Origin: Branchipolynoe longqiensis
Taxonomy: Eukaryota; Annelida; Polychaeta; Phyllodocida; Polynoidae
Reading direction: 5' to 3'
Length of the DNA stretch: 64,000 bases
NCBI GenBank assembly: GCA_030323885.1
Contig: CM059198.1
Coordinates: 61,406,917 to 61,470,916 of the forward strand
This document shows, in pieces, positions 61,341-64,000 of this stretch (the first letter of the stretch is position 1; each line of letters begins with the position of its first letter). A program made the position numbers and the translations under genes. The notes beneath the pieces are model-generated. The model worked only from the letters and a program-made list of their open reading frames with translations. It did not search any database and was not told where the DNA came from.

Positions 61341-62166
61341 CTGTGCATATCGGGTAAAAAAGAAGAAAACAAAAAAAGTTTTTAGTAATTTTGATATATT
61401 TTTTAGACAACACTTTTTTTCCGCACCTTGTTTAGCTCAATCATTTTTTTCATAAACCTGGTCGTGTTTTAGGATAATTAACTTCCGTCTCCATTTGCTG
61501 AATCTATGCGGATCGAGCAAAAAAAAAACGAACAAAATTAAATAAATAGATTTAGTAAAAAATAAACCACCCATCACAATTATTATCATAACTACCATAG
61601 TTATCACAAATATCACAGTTATCATACCTATCAATATTATCATCACGGTAATTACCATCACTATTATAGCCACCATTATACTTACCATAATAATAAATAT
61701 CATAATTATAACCCCACATTTGTGTAATTGCAACAACTTTGTTACCACAGCGTCAACATTCATCCATAAACTTTGTGACAACTGCGACATTTTCAACAAG
61801 TGCGATTCATGCTTTCGGCTATTTCGCCATCTAGCCGTTGAAATCACTTGAGCTGTGCTAGCGATCTGATTGGTTGCTTCCACCCCAACCATCCATTCTC
61901 ATGCCCCCTCCCTAGCCCAGAGATGACATGCATACACATACCGACACTTACAACAGGGTCGCTATGTTTATCCATTTGTCTTGGGAGGTGTTGCAGCAAA
62001 CGGTATAATCTGCCTAACGATTAGACTGTATATAGGCTCCGGTATGCAATGAACTTACCTATGCCTGTACCCTGGTACCTGTGTATGTTGTATTTCTATT
62101 TTACCTGGAGAGGAGAGTGCACTGCTCTACACTGGTCCCCCTGTACTGAACACAGACAGCTGTTAA
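61341..62166. other. Upstream intron DNA with ATC/ACC-rich microsatellite
   Basis: 61565-61690 is a degenerate trinucleotide tract (ATCATA, ACCATC). 61380-61520 contains a diverged echo of exon A's start: 'CTTCCGTCTCCATTTGCTGAATCTATGCGGATCGAG' at 61482-61518 resembles 61320-61350, so part of the exon border may have been duplicated. Confidence 0.5.
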
Positions 62167-62400
62167 AGCCCAAGTCACACTACAACTTGCGACCGCTTGT
62201 GACTAATTTGCGCCCAATTTGGACCCAAGATCCCAGTTCCTGCTGACCTCTGACCTCCTTGTAAACAAAGCAATGGTCGCAGACCTCTGGGCCACTATTT
62301 TGGTCGCAAGGAGGTTTTTAGTGCAGTAGATGCAACTAAAGGCCCACTTGCGACCAACCCCGTTTCCTTTGTGGTCGCAAGTAGTAGTGTGACTGTGGTA
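62167..62400. mobile_element. Hairpin element, GCGACC type, second copy
   Basis: AGCCCAAGTCACACTACAAC to AGTAGTGTGACTGTGGTA with TAA on both sides (62164-62166, 62401-62403). The interior is made of TTGCGACC and GGTCGCAA words. Confidence 0.75.
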
Positions 62401-62514
62401 TAACCCAGACGTTCGTAATCGTCACATTTCAATCCTATTTCAATTCAATAATCAATTCAATAAAGTTGATTTCAAAACCTCATTATATACAGTTACAATT
62501 TCCATGAAACTTAA

Positions 62515-62857
62515 AGCTGCATAGTCCGATGAAGTATCAAATTTTCACCAAAGCAATTATATAGATTTGATTCTATATATCTAACTGATGTACTTGATCA
62601 ATATGTGTTGCCACATAGAAGAAGCATACTGAGTCAATTTAACCTAACCTGTTACTGCACAAGCCTATCGTGTCAGGGTTTTGGTGTGCTTGCCAAAACT
62701 AATTTGACACGTTTGCACTTCAAATAGCTCAAAAGTTAGCCATTTAAATAAATTAAATTACTTCAAACTAAAGTAAGGTAGACTATACCGATTAAATTGA
62801 TATATTTATCTTAGAAAAATGGCAGAAACTCAAAACCATCGGACTATGCAACTTTAA
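62515..62857. mobile_element. H5 element
   Basis: CTTAAAGCTGCATAGTCCGATG to CATCGGACTATGCAACTTTAA, TTAA at both borders. Confidence 0.78.
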
Positions 62858-62956
62858 TTACAGTGAATGAATAAAAGGAGAATGAAAGAAGCACAATGCA
62901 TATGATAGACAAGCCCTGACTAAACATAATTGATTAGCACCCATACATGCGCAGAC

Positions 62957-63835
62957 CGGGAGAAAGCGAGGAAACGATATATATGGATAGGAATGGACAT
63001 AGAAAGAGTTAAAGTCATTGTCACACCGTACCGGACTGAGTACCGGAGACCACTGGACAAAGAATTTTCTAGTCCGGTGCTCTCCGGTACACAAAATGTA
63101 TCGAAATGGAGAAGAATTGGGTCAATTGGCGCCGGGTGACCAGACAAGTACCGCACATGCACCGGACGAGTACCGAATGAGAACCGGACACGTAACGGAT
63201 GGGTACTGGACATGTACCAGACAAAACGGACAAACCGGACACCAACGGATGGGTACCGGACATGTACGGATGGGTACCAGATGGGTACTGGACATACCGG
63301 ACACCAACCGGACATGTCAGTCCGGCTGTGTCCGGCAGAAGTTTTGAACACGTTCAAAACTTGTACCGGAGACCGCCGGACACCACCGGACACCGCCGGA
63401 TGGGTACCGGATGGTACCCGAACATTGCCGTACAGTACCAGACAGTGTCCGGTTCCCCAGTCCGGCAAGGTTTGACAGGGCCTTAAGACACACCGTGGAA
63501 CACAGATACTGCAGGAGGCAGAGAAAGAGATTAAAAAAGGGGGGAGAGAAATAAAGAGGAGACAACACTTTTGACGATCAAACAAGTATTAAGCAAAACA
63601 GATTGACTCAGAGAAGAGTTAGAATACATGACCGGGAGAAAGTGAGGAAATGATAGATATGGATAGGAATGGAGATAGAAAGAGTTAAGACACACCGTGG
63701 AACAGAGATACTGCAGGAGGCAGAGAAAGAGATTAAAAAAAGGGGGGAGAGAAATAGAGAGCAGACGACACTTTTGACGAGCAAACAAGTATTAGGCAAA
63801 ACAGATCGACTCAGAGGAGAGCTAGAATACATGAC
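62957..63835. repeat. Two tandem units of about 204 bp, the first split by H1 copy d
   Basis: Units start CGGGAGAAAG[CT]GAGGAAA at 62957 and 63632. Without the insertion the first unit is about 201 nt. The second unit shows the uninterrupted site AGAGTTAAGACACACCG at 63681-63697. Confidence 0.85.
63013..63483. mobile_element. Hairpin element H1 copy d (471 bp) with empty-site proof
   Basis: AGTCATTGTCACACCGTACC and the complement of AGGCCCTGTCAAACCTTGCC, with TAA at 63010-63012 and 63484-63486. The sister tandem unit has TAA once at the same place. The interior is a long series of ACCGGACATGTACCGGA-like words in both directions. Confidence 0.9.
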
Positions 63836-64000
63836 AGTAATAATCCTAGCGGACGGCAGAGTAACTAACACAACAGACGAGAACAAGAACAAACAGACGA
63901 CAATAATTTATTAGTGAATTCAAATAGGCGGCTGGAAAGGAGTCGACACAACAGTTAATCATTAACTTAATCTCCTCTTTAATTAAAATGCGTGGCTGAA

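Noticed and set aside
61437..61892. 151-codon minus-strand frame with many Ile/Met/Val
   Set aside because: It translates the ATC/ACC microsatellite and looks like a membrane protein only by composition.

Overview
This window looks like animal nuclear DNA, most likely from a mollusc. Coding DNA is split into short exons with GT-AG junctions. About 94% of the window is intron, packed with tRNA-derived SINEs, LINE 3' ends, small inverted-repeat DNA transposons, minisatellites and TA microsatellites. A dispersed repeat at 53957-54172 ends in a 'GTCGTTAAATAAAAC' tail that I associate, from memory, with SINEs of bivalves and gastropods. That is the main reason for saying mollusc; the species is not resolved. 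No bacterial operons, rRNA genes, genuine tRNA genes, CRISPR arrays or viral genes are supported.

One gene spans almost the whole window on the minus strand. I find 18 exons, from 61340 (upstream end) down to 888. Every splice phase agrees, giving one uninterrupted reading frame of 1197 codons that is open at both ends, so the gene starts before and continues after the window. The protein is nearly all charged heptad coiled coil, with Ser/Thr/Pro-rich linkers in exons D, I and O. I could not identify it with certainty. The spacing of conserved residues in the last exons resembles the C-terminal coiled coil of the MTCL/SOGA microtubule-crosslinking family, which I offer as a candidate only. 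A 51-bp exon (36235-36285) sits alone between two introns of 11.6 and 12.4 kb, and a 24-bp microexon lies at 20206-20229.

Layout from left to right: 0.9-14.9 kb holds the densest set of exons (R to K), with SINEs, a LINE fragment and three hairpin elements between them. 14.9-22.2 kb is a repeat-rich intron interrupted only by the microexon. 22.2-23.8 kb holds exons I, H and G. 23.8-47.9 kb is two giant introns around exon F, holding most of the nested transposons, a 42-58 bp minisatellite and AT islands. 47.9-61.3 kb holds exons E to A with LINE tails, a 27-30 bp minisatellite and a 303-nt tract made only of A and C. 61.3-64 kb is upstream intron.

The most informative content is in the mobile DNA, because several insertions can be read against an empty site inside the same window. 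(1) A family of about 400 bp (four copies) has perfect 9-bp target duplications at every copy and a shared short reading frame, suggesting a Mutator-like non-autonomous element. (2) Several families of self-complementary elements are flanked by TTA or TAA, with two internal empty-site comparisons. (3) A composite element carries a tRNA-derived SINE between its terminal arms in several copies. (4) A LINE tail and a SINE lie right against two 5' splice sites of the gene. Family labels used here (H1-H5, M9, P1, K7, K10, C11, C12, SINE-A to SINE-C) are mine.
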